From Congeria kusceri (lineage: Eukaryota > Mollusca > Bivalvia > Myida > Dreissenidae), in NCBI GenBank assembly GCA_027627225.1, contig JAPFQT010000165.1, positions 372,001 through 436,000 of the forward strand: a stretch of DNA of 64,000 nucleotides, written 5' to 3'. Position 1 is the stretch's first letter, and the number at the start of each line of letters is the position of its first letter. A program made the translations under genes and the position numbers. This document shows, one piece after another, positions 7,199-20,288 of the stretch. Below the pieces are notes generated by a model that was not told the origin of the DNA, did no database searches, and saw nothing but the letters and a program-made list of their open reading frames with translations.

Positions 7199-10100
7199 TA
7201 CAAATCTGACAAAAGTCACAGTCGTCCCAAAACAAATCGCTCAAACGATAACAAAACAAATCGGTCACAACTCAAAACGGTCACAACACAAATCAGTCGC
7301 AATGCAAATCGATCACAAGAAAAAAAGAAGTAATAGTTAAAAGTAATAGTCGCAAGACAAAACTGTCACATGTGAAAACGGTTATAAAACAAGTTGACCT
7401 TAGGTCACAAAACAAATCGGTCTAAAGTCGAAACGGTGAACAAACAAATCGGTTACACAACAAAGTGGTCCTAAGTCAAAACGGTCAAACAGAAATCGGC
7501 AAAAAAATAAACCAGGCATAACTGAAAGCGATCAAAAAAACAAAATGGTCGAAAATCAATACGGTCAAAACGCAAATAGTTCGTAAATCCAATCGGACAC
7601 AAGGCAAATCGGTCAAAAGCCATAACGGTCATTGAAGAAAATGTTTCTAAGAAAATACTGTCAAGAAAAAAATCGTTTAAAAGGAAAAGTGGTCTAAAGA
7701 CAAATCGGTCACAAGTCAAAACGGTCACAAACTAAATTTGGTACAAGTGAAAACGGTCACAAACTTAATTGGGCACATGTCAAAGCGGACTAAAAATAAA
7801 TACGATAAAAGTAATTTCGGTCACAAAGTAAAGCGGTCGGAAGTCGAAACGGTCGAAAATAAACCGGTCACAACTGGAAACGTTTACAAAAATAAGTTGT
7901 TCGCAAGTAAAAACGGTCAATAAACCAATCGTTCAAAAATCTAATCGGATACAATGCAAATCGGTCACAATACATAACGGTCATAAAAGGAAATGGCCCT
8001 TAGCAAAAACGGTCTAAAATGAATCGCTTAAAAGTAATATTGCTTCCATGACAAAGCAGACGCAAGTGAAAACGGTCACAAACTAAATTGGGTGCAAGTG
8101 AAAATGGTACAAACTGAACTGTGTACAAGTCTTAACGGTCCCAAAGCCAAACGGTCACAAGTAAAACAGTAAGTAAAACTACCGGTAACAAGCCATAACG
8201 GTCATATAACAAGTCAAAACGGTCACTAAACGCATCAAATCGGACGCAATGCAAGTCGGTCACAAGATATAACGGCCATCAAGCAAAAATGGTCCTAAAT
8301 CAAAACGCACTAACAACAAATCAGTCATAGGTCAAAACGGTCAAAAAACAAACCTTTCACAACTGAAAACGGTCTTAAATCAAGTTAAAAAACAAACCTG
8401 TCACAAATGAAAACAGTCATAAATCAAGTTGGTCAAAAGTCAAAACGGTTTAAAGACAAATCGGTTGCAAATCATATCGGACACAATGGTCAAAAGCATT
8501 AACGTCCGTAAAAGAAAACGATCCTAAGAAAAAACGGTCAACAATCAAATCGTTTAAATGTTAAAGTGGTCCGAAGACAAATCGGTCACAAGTGAAAACG
8601 GTCACAAACTAAATTGGGTCAAAGCGCTCACACACAAAAATGGATAGACGTAAAAACGGTCACAAAGTAAATCGGTTGTAAACAAGTTGGTCGTAAGTCA
8701 AAACGGTCAACAACAAAATCAAGTTTGATGCATCGCAAATCGGTCACAAGACATAACGGTCTGTTAACAAAATTGTGATAAGTGAAAACGGTAGGAAAAA
8801 CAAATCGATCAAAAGTCAAAAAGGTCAACAAACAAATCGGTTGCAAATCAAATCGGTCACAAGACATAACGGCCACAAAAAAATGGTCCTAAGTCACAAC
8901 GGTCAAAAAATCAAACCGATCACAAACGGTCATAAAACATGTTGGTCAACAGTTAAAACGGTCAAAAAACATAACGGTCACAACTGAAAACGAAAAGGTC
9001 GAATACTAAATTTGTCGCAATCCAAAACTGTCACAGATTAAACTGGGTACACGTCATAACGGTCACAAAGCCAATGGGTCCAAAGTCAAACAATAAGTAA
9101 ACATACCGGTAAGAAGCCATAACGGTCATAAAACAAGTTGGTCCTCAGTCAAAACGGTCACACACAAAATTGGTCACAATTCAAAACGGTCACTAAACAA
9201 ATCGGTCGCAAAGCAAATCGGACACAATGCAAATCGGTCACAAGCCATAACGGTCATAAAGGAAAATGGCTCCATGCAAAAACGGTCTATCGGTTACAAG
9301 TAAAAACGGTCACAAAATAAATAGGATACAAGTGAAAACGGCCACAAACAAAATTGGGTACAAGTCAAAACGGTCACAAAACAAGTCTGTTACAGGTCAA
9401 AATAGTAAAAACCAAACCGGTCACAACCCAAGACGGTCACAAAAATGTTGGTCAAAACTATCATTAAACAAATTAATTGCAAGTCGTTATGGTCACACAG
9501 AAAATCGGTGGCATGTCAAAAAGGTCAGAAAACAAACCGATCACATCTGTGGTATCAAAGCGAATCGGTCAAATGTAAAAACGGTCAGAAAACAATCCTT
9601 TCAAAACTCTAAACTGCCACTAAACAAAGCGCTGGTAAATCAAATCGGACACAATGCAAATCGGACGCAAGACATAACGGTCAGGTTAAAAAAATTGTCC
9701 TAGTCAAAACCATTAGAAAACAAATCGGTCACAAGTCAAAACGGTCAAAAAACAAGTCGGTCACAAATGAAAACGGTCATAAAACAAGTTGGTCAGAAGT
9801 CAAAACGGTCAAAAACATAACTTTATAAGCATAGGTGGTCCCAAGACAAATCGTTCACAAGTCGAAACGGTCAAAATATACAGTGATCAGGAAACAAAAT
9901 TGCCCTACGTCAAAATGGTCTGAAAAAAAACCGGTCACAAGTCAAAACGGTCAAAGAACAAGCCGGTCACAACTGAAAAGGAAACTGTCGCATAATAAAT
10001 TGGGTACAAGTCATAACGGTCACAAAGCCAATCGGTGAGAAGTCAGAAAGGTCAGAAAACAAACCGATTATATCTCCGGTAAGGAAGCGTTTCAGTCAGA

Positions 10101-11943
10101 AGTCCAAAAGGTCAGAAAACAATCCGGTTGGAACTCTAAACGGTCACATAACAAATCGCCAGCTAAACAAATCGGATTCAAAGCAAATCGGACACAATAC
10201 ATAACGGTCAGGAAACAAATTCGTTATAAGTCACAACGGTCAATGTCAAAACCGTCACTAAACAAAGCGCTGGTAAATCAAATCGGACACAATGCAAATC
10301 GGCCGCAAGACATAATGGTCAGGGAAAAAAAATTGTCCTAAGTCAAAACCATTAGAAAACAAATCGGTCACAAGTCAAAACGGTCAAAAAACAAGTCGGT
10401 CACAAATGAAAACGGTCATAAAACAAGTTGGTCAGAAGTGAAAACGTCGAAAAACATAAGTTTATAAGCATAAGTGGTCCCAAGACAAATCGTTCACAAG
10501 TCAAAACGGTCAAAATACGTAACGATCAGGAAACAAAATTGTCCTATGTGAAAATGGTCAGAAAAAAATTGGTTCACAAGTCAAAACGGTCAAAGAACAA
10601 GCCGATCACAACTGAAAACGAAACTATCGCATAATACATTGGGTACAAGTCATAACGGTCACAAAGCCAATCGGTGAGAAGTCATAAAGGTCAGAAAACA
10701 GACCGAGTATATCTCCGGTAAGAAAGCGAATCGGTCACAAGTCCAAACGGTCAGAAAACAATCCGGTCGGAACTCTAAACGGTCACATAACAAATCGCGT
10801 GCTAATCAAATCGGATTCAATGCAAATCGGATACAATACATAACGGTCAGCAATAAAATTCGTTCTAAGTCACAACGGTCAAAAACAAAACCGGTCACAA
10901 CTGAAAATGGTGATAAAAGATGTTGGTCACAAGTCAAAACGGTCAAAAGCAAATAGTTTATGAGTAATAGTGGTCACAACACACACAAATCGGTCATAAG
11001 AGAAAATGGTCGCATACCTAATTCGGTCAAAACGGTGTCTAACTAAACTGGGTACAAGTCTTTACGCCAATGGGTCACAAGTGCAAACATACCGCTAACA
11101 TCCCATAACGGTCATAAAACAAGTTGGTCCTAAGTCGAAAAAGTCACGAAACAAATCGGTCACAACTCCAAATGGTAATTAAACAAATCGGTAGCATATC
11201 AAATCGGACACAATGCAAATCGGTCAATAGCAAATCGGTTACAATGCAAATCGGTCATACAACAAAGTGGTCCTAAGTCAAAACGGTGAAAAACAAATCG
11301 GTCACAAGCGAAAACGGTCAAAAAACGAAACTGTCACAACTAAAGACCATCATAAAACAAGTTGGTCGCAAGTCAAAAGGGTCAAAAAACAAATAGGTCG
11401 CAAATCAAATCGGACACAATGCATATCTGTCACGAGCCATAACGGTAATAAAACAAAATGGTCCTAAGTCAAAACGGTCAAAACACAAATCGGTCACTAA
11501 ATGAATGGGTAGCAATTCGAATCGGACACAAGTCGTAACGGTGATAATAGATGTTCGTAAGAGAAAACTTGAAACAACAAGTCGTTTAAAACTAATAATC
11601 GTCCCAAGACAAATCGGTCACAAGTTAAAACGGTCAGAAACTAAATTGGGTACAATTCAAAACGGTCACACACTGAATTGGTTACAAGTCATTACGGTCA
11701 CAAAGCCAACAGGTCACAAGTCAAACAGAAGTAAACATACCGGTAATAAGCCATAACGGTCATAAAACAAGTTGGTCAAGTCACTACTCAAAACGGTCAC
11801 ATAACAAGTTGCTTAGAAGTGAAAACGGCCATAAAGCAAATGGGTCAAAAGTCAAAACGGTCACAAGACACATCGGTCAAAACAAGTCACAAACCAAAAG
11901 TAAATCGGTGAGAAGTTAAAACGGCCACAAAATAGTCGGTCTC
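7139..11943 (+). repeat. 16-bp minisatellite block of U2
   Basis: Same monomer order as in U1, with only scattered differences. No gene-like sequence is present inside. Confidence 0.95.
9615..10890 (+). repeat. 0.64-kb tandem duplication inside satellite, U2
   Basis: Copies about 9615-10252 and 10253-10890, aligned to the U1 pair with the same 638-bp offset. Confidence 0.88.
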
Positions 11944-12093
11944 GCCCAACACCACTCAAACACTTCACACACTGCAAATCCACTCACAACATCGACACCA
12001 ATGCCATAACTTCACACACTAAAATCTCACACCGGTCACATTTTCCACACCCGTCACACAAAAACCCACTACTCCACAGAACACACTCCACAT
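11944..12093. repeat. C-rich, G-poor segment, U2
   Basis: Same as the U1 segment except CACTCACAAC for CACTCAAAAC near 11985. Confidence 0.75.
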
Positions 12094-12335
12094 TGATGGC
12101 TGCATTCGAGGAGTGATATGAAGCAATTCATACAAACGACACTGCAATAAATCTGACATTTGTATTTCTTGTAAAAAACGATCAAACACGATCAAATATG
12201 GCTATACAACTGTTAAAAGTTTCCTAGTTGTTTCTTTTCAGAATTTGATCTAAGATGACTTTCCGATAAATGATACAGAGATGTTCATCCCTGTGACTTA
12301 TTTTCTACGCATGAGGTATACAATAAAATAGACAC

Positions 12336-12366
12336 ATAATTCGTACGCAATGACTGTACGAATTAT
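12336..12366. repeat. Inverted repeat, U2
   Basis: Arms and loop unchanged from U1. Confidence 0.85.
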
Positions 12367-12627
12367 TGGAAAAAGCATTCGAATTACTTGAAATTATTTG
12401 GTCTTTGCATGAAAATCAATCCACTTCAATTTCAAAAACACTGATTGGGATTTCGCTGGAAACTTAGAATTTATTGAACATCTTTACTCTACATTCAAAC
12501 AACAATGCAATTCATTTCCAAATCAGACTATTGTTTGAAACAACATTCTGTAACAAACACTACATGAAAAACTCGTAACCCAGTATCAGAAAGCGACTCT
12601 TCTGGCATGCAAACCGTCTTAGGAAGG

Positions 12628-12666
12628 CACGTGACGTTAAGCTTTTTAGTGCTTTGCATATAAATA
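12628..12666 (+). promoter_or_regulatory. Promoter-like site, U2
   Basis: Identical to U1 (CACGTGACGTT, then TATAAATA). Confidence 0.4.
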
Positions 12667-13087
12667 CTACTAATACTAACGAGCACACGTTCAATGCTCG
12701 GTGCGATCACACTGTCAATGCTCGGTTGCAATTGTAGCAATTTATGCAGTCACATGTTGGGGTAACAGGACAACAAACGGCATAATCTTTGTTAGTTATT
12801 TAAATCAATGTGAATGTGGCATTTGCGTATTCATGCCCCTTGTCGCTGAACTCCTGGGTTTAGTTTGTACAATCACATGTTCACGTTTTGGGAGACCGTT
12901 ATGTTGCAACTTTTGTTTTTGTTTTCGGAAATACGATCGAAATAAAAAAGAAATTCGTGTTCACTGTATGATTTTCAGTTACTTCTTATGTTATACTACG
13001 CACCTATCCTAATCAGTTAGCGAAGATTACGTAGCGACGATGTGTCGTTGATAGCTGCAATAAAAACAAATATATATAAATCTGTCT

Positions 13088-13741
13088 ATGATCATACGAT
13101 CAGAAACCAAGTGTAAGGCGTTTTGGACGTTAACACTGATGTGCGTTTACCATGCGTTTATCTCGATACTTTCCAGTTACATCTTATGTTATATCACGTA
13201 CCTTTCTTTGACAAGTTGCAAAGAGTACGTGTTCGTACATTTGAATTACGATTCATATAACAGGAGTTCTATAGTGCTATTCATTTGTTTTTCACTACAA
13301 CAGGAGTACTATATTACTATTCCATTATTGTTCACAATAAATATCTGCATCGACCCTGTCAATTATTCGTTTCGCATAAACATGTACTTTAAACGGTTCA
13401 ATGGCATGCGATATCTGCAACAAACCACTTTATCGGTAAAGATCTCTTTTTCTATTGCATTATGCTTTATATATTGTGCAGTCACTGTTTATAGCGATGA
13501 TGTGTCGTTGCTATTAAATAGCCGCAGTAAATACAAATATATCAAAAACTCTGCCCTCGATCATACGATAAAAACAAGCGTAAGGTGTTTATTACATGGA
13601 CATTTACTAATAACATTGCATAGTTGCGTTCGTTTCGTTATACAGTTGAACAATTCCATTTGTGGGAAGGCCAAATTCATAGTGGTCACAATTCGGACAC
13701 ACATCAAAATGGTCAAAAAAAGAAAATCGCAACGGTCATAA
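13088..13741 (+). other. 217-codon open frame, U3
   Basis: Translation identical to the U1 copy. Confidence 0.3.
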
Positions 13742-16700
13742 TACAAATCTGACAAAAGTCACAGTCGTCCCAAAACAAATCGCTCAAACGATAACAAAAC
13801 AAATCGGTCACAACTCAAAACGGTCACAACACAAATCAGTCGCAATGCAAATCGATCACAAGAAAAAAGAAGTAATAGTTAAAAGTAATAGTCGCAAGAC
13901 AAAACTGTCACATGTGAAAACGGTTATAAAACAAGTTGACCTTAGGTCACAAAACAAATCGGTCTAAAGTCGAAACGGTGAACAAACAAATCGGTTACAC
14001 AACAAAGTGGTCCTAAGTCAAAACGGTCAAACAGAAATCGGCAAAAAAATAAACCAGGCATAACTGAAAGCGATCAAAAAAACAAAATGGTCGAAAATCA
14101 ATACGGTCAAAACGCAAATAGTTCGTAAATCAAATCGGACACAAGGCAAATCGGTCAAAAGCCATAACGGTCATTGAAGAAAATGTTTCTAAGAAAATAC
14201 TGTCAAGAAAAAAATCGTTTAAAAGGAAAGGTGGTCTAAAGACAAATCGGTCACAAGTCAAAACGGTCACAAACTAAATTTGGTACAAGTGAAAACGGTC
14301 ACAAACTTAATTGGGCACATGTCAAAGCGGACTAAAAATAAATACGATAAAAGTAATTTCGGTCACAAAGTAAAGCGGTCGGAAGTCGAAACGGTCGAAA
14401 ATAAACCGGTCACAACTGGAAACGTTTACAAAAATAAGTTGTTCGCAAGTAAAAACGGTCAATAAACCAATCGTTCAAAAATCTAATCGGATACAATGCA
14501 AATCGGTCACAATACATAACGGTCATAAAGGAAATGGCCCTTAGCAAAAACGGTCTAAAATGAATCGCTTAAAAGTAATATTGCTTCCATGACAAAGCAG
14601 ACGCAAGTGAAAACGGTCACAAACTAAATTGGGTGCAAGTGAAAATGGTACAAACTGAACTGTGTACAAGTCTTAACGGTCCCAAAGCCAAACGGTCACA
14701 AGTAAAACAGTAAGTAAAACTACCGGTAACAAGCCATAACGGTCATATAACAAGTCAAAACGGTCACTAAACGCATAAAATCGGACGCAATGCAAGTCGG
14801 TCACAAGATATAACGGCCATCAAGCAAAAATGGTCCTAAATCAAAACGCACTAACAACAAATCAGTCATAGGTCAAAACGGTCAAAAAACAAACCTTTCA
14901 CAACTGAAAACGGTCTTAAATCAAGTTAAAAAACAAACCTGTCACAAATGAAAACAGTCATAAATCAAGTTGGTCAAAAGTCAAAACGGTTTAAAGACAA
15001 ATCGGTTGCAAATCATATCGGACACAATGGTCAAAAGCATTAACGTCCGTAAAAGAAAACGATCCTAAGAAAAAACGGTCAACAATCAAATCGTTTAAAT
15101 GTTAAAGTGGTCCGAAGACAAATCGGTCACAAGTGAAAACGGTCACAAACTAAATTGGGTCAAAGCGCTCACACACAAAAATGGATAGACGTAATAACGG
15201 TCACAAAGTAAATCGGTTGTAAACAAGTTGGTCGTAAGTCAAAACGGTCAACAACAAAATCAAGTTTGATGCATCGCAAATCGGTCACAAGACATAACGG
15301 TCTGTTAACAAAATTGTGATAAGTGAAAACGGTAGGAAAAAACAAATCGATCAAAAGTCAAAAAGGTCAACAAACAAATCGGTTGCAAATCAAATCGGTC
15401 ACAAGACATAACGGCCACAAAAAAATGGTCCTAAGTCACAACGGTCAAAAAATCAAACCGATCACATACGGTCATAAAACATGTTGGTCAACAGTTAAAA
15501 CGGTCAAAAAACATAACGGTCACAACTGAAAACGAAAAGGTCGAATACTAAATTTGTCGCAATCCAAAACTGTCACAGATTAAACTGGGTACACGTCATA
15601 ACGGTCACAAAGCCAATGGGTCCAAAGTCAAACAATAAGTAAACATACCGGTAAGAAGCCATAACGGTCATAAAACAAGTTGGTCCTCAGTCAAAACGGT
15701 CACACACAAAATTGGTCACAATTCAAAACGGTCACTAAACAAATCGGTCGCAAAGCAAATCGGACACAATGCAAATCGGTCACAAGCCATAACGGTCATA
15801 AAGGAAAATGGCTCCATGCAAAAACGGTCTATCGGTTACAAGTAAAAACGGTCACAAAATAAATAGGATACAAGTGAAAACGGCCACAAACAAAATTGGG
15901 TACAAGTCAAAACGGTCACAAAACAAGTCTGTTACAGGTCAAAATAGTAAAAACCAAACCGGTCACAACCCAAGACGGTCACAAAAATGTTGGTCAAAAC
16001 TATCATTAAACAAATTAATTGCAAGTCGTTATGGTCACACAGAAAATCGGTGGCATGTCAAAAAGGTCAGAAAACAAACCGATCACATCTGTGGTATCAA
16101 AGCGAATCGGTCAAATGTAAAAACGGTCAGAAAACAATCCTTTCAAAACTCTAAACTGCCACTAAACAAAGCGCTGGTAAATCAAATCGGACACAATGCA
16201 AATCGGACGCAAGACATAACGGTCAGGTTAAAAAAATTGTCCTAGTCAAAACCATTAGAAAACAAATCGGTCACAAGTCAAAACGGTCAAAAAACAAGTC
16301 GGTCACAAATGAAAACGGTCATAAAACAAGTTGGTCAGAAGTCAAAACGGTCAAAAACATAACTTTATAAGCATAGGTGGTCCCAAGACAAATCGTTCAC
16401 AAGTCGAAACGGTCAAAATATACAGTGATCAGGAAACAAAATTGCCCTACGTCAAAATGGTCTGAAAAAAAACCGGTCACAAGTCAAAACGGTCAAAGAA
16501 CAAGCCGGTCACAACTGAAAAGGAAACTGTCGCATAATAAATTGGGTACAAGTCATAACGGTCACAAAGCCAATCGGTGAGAAGTCAGAAAGGTCAGAAA
16601 ACAAACCGATTATATCTCCGGTAAGGAAGCGTTTCAGTCAGAAGTCCAAAAGGTCAGAAAACAATCCGGTTGGAACTCTAAACGGTCACATAACAAATCG

Positions 16701-18484
16701 CCAGCTAAACAAATCGGATTCAAAGCAAATCGGACACAATACATAACGGTCAGGAAACAAATTCGTTATAAGTCACAACGGTCAATGTCAAAACCGTCAC
16801 TAAACAAAGCGCTGGTAAATCAAATCGGACACAATGCAAATCGGCCGCAAGACATAATGGTCAGGGAAAAAAAATTGTCCTAAGTCAAAACCATTAGAAA
16901 ACAAATCGGTCACAAGTCAAAACGGTCAAAAAACAAGTCGGTCACAAATGAAAACGGTCATAAAACAAGTTGGTCAGAAGTGAAATCGTCGAAAAACATA
17001 AGTTTATAAGCATAAGTGGTCCCAAGACAAATCGTTCACAAGTCAAAACGGTCAAAATACGTAACGATCAGGAAACAAAATTGTCCTATGTGAAAATGGT
17101 CAGAAAAAATTGGTTCACAAGTCAAAACGGTCAAAGAACAAGCCGATCACAACTGAAAACGAAACTATCGCATAATACATTGGGTACAAGTCATAACGGT
17201 CACAAAGCCAATCGGTGAGAAGTCATAAAGGTCAGAAAACAGACCGAGTATATCTCCGGTAAGAAAGCGAATCGGTCACAAGTCCAAACGGTCAGAAAAC
17301 AATCCGGTCGGAACTCTAAACGGTCACATAACAAATCGCGTGCTAATCAAATCGGATTCAATGCAAATCGGATACAATACATAACGGTCAGCAATAAAAT
17401 TCGTTCTAAGTCACAACGGTCAAAAACAAAACCGGTCACAACTGAAAATGGTGATAAAAGATGTTGGTCACAAGTCAAAACGGTCAAAAGCAAATAGTTT
17501 ATGAGTAATAGTGGTCACAACACACACAAATCGGTCATAAGAGAAAATGGTCGCATACCTAATTCGGTCAAAACGGTGTCTAACTAAACTGGGTACAAGT
17601 CTTTACGCCAATGGGTCACAAGTGCAAACATACCGCTAACATCCCATAACGGTCATAAAACAAGTTGGTCCTAAGTCGAAAAAGTCACGAAACAAATCGG
17701 TCACAACTCCAAATGGTAATTAAACAAATCGGTAGCATATCAAATCGGACACAATGCAAATCGGTCAATAGCAAATCGGTTACAATGCAAATCGGTCATA
17801 CAACAAAGTGGTCCTAAGTCAAAACGGTGAAAAACAAATCGGTCACAAGCGAAAACGGTCAAAAAACGAAACTGTCACAACTAAAGACCATCATAAAACA
17901 AGTTGGTCGCAAGTCAAAAGGGTCAAAAAACAAATAGGTCGCAAATCAAATCGGACACAATGCATATCTGTCACGAGCCATAACGGTAATAAAACAAAAT
18001 GGTCCTAAGTCAAAACGGTCAAAACACAAATCGGTCACTAAATGAATGGGTAGCAATTCGAATCGGACACAAGTCGTAACGGTGATAATAGATGTTCGTA
18101 AGAGAAAACTTGAAACAACAAGTCGTTTAAAACTAATAATCGTCCCAAGACAAATCGGTCACAAGTTAAAACGGTCAGAAACTAAATTGGGTACAATTCA
18201 AAACGGTCACACACTGAATTGGTTACAAGTCATTACGGTCACAAAGCCAACAGGTCACAAGTCAAACAGAAGTAAACATACCGGTAATAAGCCATAACGG
18301 TCATAAAACAAGTTGGTCAAGTCACTACTCAAAACGGTCACATAACAAGTTGCTTAGAAGTGAAAACGGCCATAAAGCAAATGGGTCAAAAGTCAAAACG
18401 GTCACAAGACACATCGGTCAAAACAAGTCACAAACCAAAAGTAAATCGGTGAGAAGTTAAAACGGCCACAAAATAGTCGGTCTC
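13682..18484 (+). repeat. 16-bp minisatellite block of U3
   Basis: Monomer order as in U1, whose diagnostic variants it shares. Single-base run-length changes near 13863 (one A fewer) and 15338 (one A more) shift the incidental reading frames. Confidence 0.95.
16157..17432 (+). repeat. 0.64-kb tandem duplication inside satellite, U3
   Basis: Copies about 16157-16794 and 16795-17432, with the same order of marker steps as in U1. Confidence 0.88.
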
Positions 18485-18638
18485 GCCCAACACCACTCAA
18501 ACACTTCACACAACACACTGCAAATCCACTCACAACATCGACACCAATGCCATAACTTCACACACTAAAATCTCACACCGGTCACATTTTCCACACCCGT
18601 CACACAAAAACCCACTACTCCACAGAACACACTCCACA
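18485..18638. repeat. C-rich, G-poor segment, U3
   Basis: Has 5 extra bases (an added ACACA-type step) near 18510, consistent with slippage in a CA-rich run. Confidence 0.75.
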
Positions 18639-18881
18639 TTGATGGCTGCATTCGAGGAGTGATATGAAGCAATTCATACAAACGACACTGCAATAAATCT
18701 GACATTTGTATTTCTTGTAAAAAACGATCAAACACGATCAAATATGGCTATACAACTGTTAAAAGTTTCCTAGTTGTTTCTTTTCAGAATTTGATCTAAG
18801 ATGACTTTCCGATAAATGATACAGAGATGTTCATCCCTGTGACTTATTTTCTACGCATGAGGTATACAATAAAATAGACAC

Positions 18882-18912
18882 ATAATTCGTACGCAATGAC
18901 TGTACGAATTAT
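18882..18912. repeat. Inverted repeat, U3
   Basis: Arms and loop unchanged. Confidence 0.85.
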
Positions 18913-19173
18913 TGGAAAAAGCATTCGAATTACTTGAAATTATTTGGTCTTTGCATGAAAATCAATCCACTTCAATTTCAAAAACACTGATTGGGATTTC
19001 GCTGGAAACTTAGAATTTATTGAACATCTTTACTCTACATTCAAACAACAATGCAATTCATTTCCAAATCAGACTATTGTTTGAAACAACATTCTGTAAC
19101 AAACACTACATGAAAAACTCGTAACCCAGTATCAGAAAGCGACTCTTCTGGCATGCAAACCGTCTTAGGAAGG

Positions 19174-19212
19174 CACGTGACGTTAAGCTTTTTAGTGCTT
19201 TGCATATAAATA
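19174..19212 (+). promoter_or_regulatory. Promoter-like site, U3
   Basis: Identical to U1. Confidence 0.4.
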
Positions 19213-19634
19213 CTACTAATACTAACGAGCACACGTTCAATGCTCGGTGCGATCACACTGTCAATGCTCGGTTGCAATTGTAGCAATTTATGCAGTCACA
19301 TGTTGGGGTAACAGGACAACAAACGGCATAATCTTTGTTAGTTATTTAAATCAATGTGAATGTGGCATTTGCGTATTCATGCCCCTTGTCGCTGAACTCC
19401 TGGGTTTAGTTTGTACAATCACATGTTCACGTTTTTGGGAGACCGTTATGTTGCAACTTTTGTTTTTGTTTTCGGAAATACGATCGAAATAAAAAAGAAA
19501 TTCGTGTTCACTGTATGATTTTCAGTTACTTCTTATGTTATACTACGCACCTATCCTAATCAGTTAGCGAAGATTACGTAGCGACGATGTGTCGTTGATA
19601 GCTGCAATAAAAACAAATATATATAAATCTGTCT

Positions 19635-20288
19635 ATGATCATACGATCAGAAACCAAGTGTAAGGCGTTTTGGACGTTAACACTGATGTGCGTTTACCAT
19701 GCGTTTATCTCGATACTTTCCAGTTACATCTTATGTTATATCACGTACCTTTCTTTGACAAGTTGCAAAGAGTACGTGTTCGTACATTTGAATTACGATT
19801 CATATAACAGGAGTTCTATAGTGCTATTCATTTGTTTTTCACTACAACAGGAGTACTATATTACTATTCCATTATTGTTCACAATAAATATCTGCATCGA
19901 CCCTGTCAATTATTCGTTTCGCATAAACATGTACTTTAAACGGTTCAATGGCATGCGATATCTGCAACAAACCACTTTATCGGTAAAGATCTCTTTTTCT
20001 ATTGCATTATGCTTTATATATTGTGCAGTCACTGTTTATAGCGATGATGTGTCGTTGCTATTAAATAGCCGCAGTAAATACAAATATATCAAAAACTCTG
20101 CCCTCGATCATACGATAAAAACAAGCGTAAGGTGTTTATTACATGGACATTTACTAATAACATTGCATAGTTGCGTTCGTTTCGTTATACAGTTGAACAA
20201 TTCCATTTGTGGGAAGGCCAAATTCATAGTGGTCACAATTCGGACACACATCAAAATGGTCAAAAAAAGAAAATCGCAACGGTCATAA
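19635..20288 (+). other. 217-codon open frame, U4
   Basis: Translation identical to the U1 copy. Confidence 0.3.

Larger units (their letters stand above)
6545..13087 (+). repeat. Macrosatellite unit U2 (6543 bp)
   Basis: Nearly identical to U1 but with the U2/U4 variant set: GTAAATCCAATCGG near 7583, GGAAAAGTGG near 7684, GACGTAAAAACGG near 8648, CACAAACGG near 8922 and GAAAACGTCG near 10439. Confidence 0.97.
12094..13681. other. AT-rich core, U2/U3
   Basis: Effectively the same as the core at 5551-7138, with the short GATAGCTGC form before the long open frame. Confidence 0.9.
13088..19634 (+). repeat. Macrosatellite unit U3 (6547 bp)
   Basis: Shares the U1 variant set (GACGTAATAACGG near 15189, CACATACGG near 15463, GAAATCGTCG near 16982). 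Private changes are a 5-bp insertion in the C-rich segment near 18510, an extra T in the core near 19434 that breaks the 103-codon frame there, and single-base homopolymer length changes near 13863 and 15338. Confidence 0.97.
18639..20228. other. AT-rich core, U3/U4
   Basis: Differs from the previous core by one extra T near 19434 (ACGTTTTTGGG), which truncates the 103-codon frame to 81 codons. Confidence 0.9.
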